Assembly: GCF_000969985.1 (NCBI RefSeq)
Contig: NZ_CP009526.1
Location: 1,860,001-1,924,000 of the forward strand
Origin: Methanosarcina barkeri str. Wiesmoor
GTDB lineage: Archaea; Halobacteriota; Methanosarcinia; Methanosarcinales; Methanosarcinaceae
DNA length: 64,000 nt
Reading direction: 5' to 3'
Shown: piece by piece, positions 63,383 to 64,000 of the stretch
How positions within the stretch are numbered: position 1 is the first letter of the stretch
Layout of the letters: each line of letters starts with the position of its first letter
The notes under the pieces: generated by a model
Database searches by the model: none
What the model was told of the DNA's origin: nothing
What the model saw: only the letters and a program-made list of their open reading frames with translations
Translations under genes and position numbers: made by a program

Positions 63383-64000
63383 TTTTACCACACCTTCTGC
63401 TCGAACACTTATTTTTTAAACTTACTTATATAATTTTTATAAATTGGCTGTTATTTTTCTCCTGAAGATGAAAGTCAAGTAAACTTGTTTATTTTTAATA
63501 TTTCTTTTCTTATACTTCAACTAAAGAATAAATACTTTCGGATTCACTACAGACTTTGTTTATCTACTTTAAAAAATTGACCGGATTCAGGCTTTTACCT
63601 TTTTAGCTAAACCTGAAAACTGCTCTTTCCTTAGCTACCTTTCTATTAAGTAACATTGACCTAAATCAACCCTATAATCATTAGAATGATTTCTATCTAA
63701 AATGCCCCTCAATAACGTAATCACCATTTTATCTAATTATTTTAAGTAGTTGGTCCCACATTCAGGATAAGTGATACTATATACTGCTTAAAGACAATAA
63801 TAAAGTACAGATCACTTTTCTCCTTCACATTTTTCCATTTTTAAACTATTTCTCAAAATTATTTAATTCAGTAAAAAATGGTAACGCTGTTAAAATTATC
63901 TTTCTCATTAAACATTTCAACGTCAAGCAATATCTCTTTGAATTTAAAAATTAATTCCAGTTAATTATATATCGTTTTTAGCTGATGTTTACATACCGAA
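63383..64000. other. AT-rich region at the right edge
   Basis: About 620 bp with no supported gene on either strand; mostly A/T runs. It presumably holds the cobQ promoter on the minus strand (tttataaatt near 63440). Confidence 0.5.

Overview
The window is archaeal chromosome, almost certainly from a Methanosarcina species. The evidence is the gene content: ribosomal protein L21e next to RNA polymerase subunit Rpb4/RpoF, a DUF655 protein, KsgA and a HemK-type methyltransferase; archaeal tRNA enzymes (Pus10, TrmY, Trm1, TruD, Pth2); a tetrahydromethanopterin:glutamate ligase-like RimK protein (sarcinapterin tail); a stand-alone ThiN; and PAS/HisKA_2 and V4R/ArsR regulators. Long AT-rich intergenic gaps packed with short tandem repeats and decayed insertion sequences also fit. 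The species cannot be fixed from the sequence alone.

Layout. 1-4.2 kb: the end of a PAS/histidine kinase, a two-gene ABC exporter and a LysE-type exporter. 4.2-12 kb: accessory ground with IS1634-like and IS481-like scraps, MscL, exonuclease III, a complete IS200/IS605 element (intact tnpB, frameshifted tnpA), ThiN, a broken transposase and a flavin oxidoreductase. 12.8-13.6 kb: small membrane proteins, including a 31-residue ORF with a strong Shine-Dalgarno sequence. 13.8-20.2 kb: a minus-strand information-processing block (trmY, pus10, rpl21e, rpoF, DUF655, ksgA, hemK-like). 20.4-31.5 kb: a phosphoesterase, an MgtC/DUF4010 membrane protein, two related lipoproteins, trm1, regulators, pspA-pspAA and a universal stress protein. 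31.6-38 kb: a second tnpB element, a lipoprotein, an ICMT-like methyltransferase, a matrixin-type protease, a YqhA-like protein and a decayed IS1634-like element. 38-44 kb: a three-gene ABC system whose middle protein fuses a permease to an M1 peptidase domain, then a broken MarR-like regulator and a MATE exporter. 44.3-64 kb: truD, a transglutaminase-like protein, pth2, the mptN-like gene, iscU-iscS, lrgA-lrgB, fxsA, two TPR proteins around a PPP phosphatase, a DUF434 protein, alanine dehydrogenase and cobyric acid synthase.

How the genes fit together. Pus10 and TrmY act one after the other on tRNA position 54 (U to pseudouridine to 1-methylpseudouridine) and lie side by side. IscS-IscU form a sulfur/Fe-S pair, but this IscU lacks one expected cysteine. 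PspA-PspAA and LrgA-LrgB are envelope-stress and membrane pairs. The two TnpB elements each carry a conserved 3' segment that looks like an omega (reRNA) guide scaffold; a hairpin in it differs between the copies by two compensatory base-pair changes, the strongest sequence-only sign of a functional RNA here.

Other points worth checking are genes whose best Shine-Dalgarno sequence points to a non-standard start (ksgA CTG, usp ACG, matrixin ATT), a MarR-like pseudogene with three in-frame TGA codons at arginine-like positions, and internally deleted IS remnants that keep both inverted ends. No tRNA, rRNA or CRISPR array was seen.
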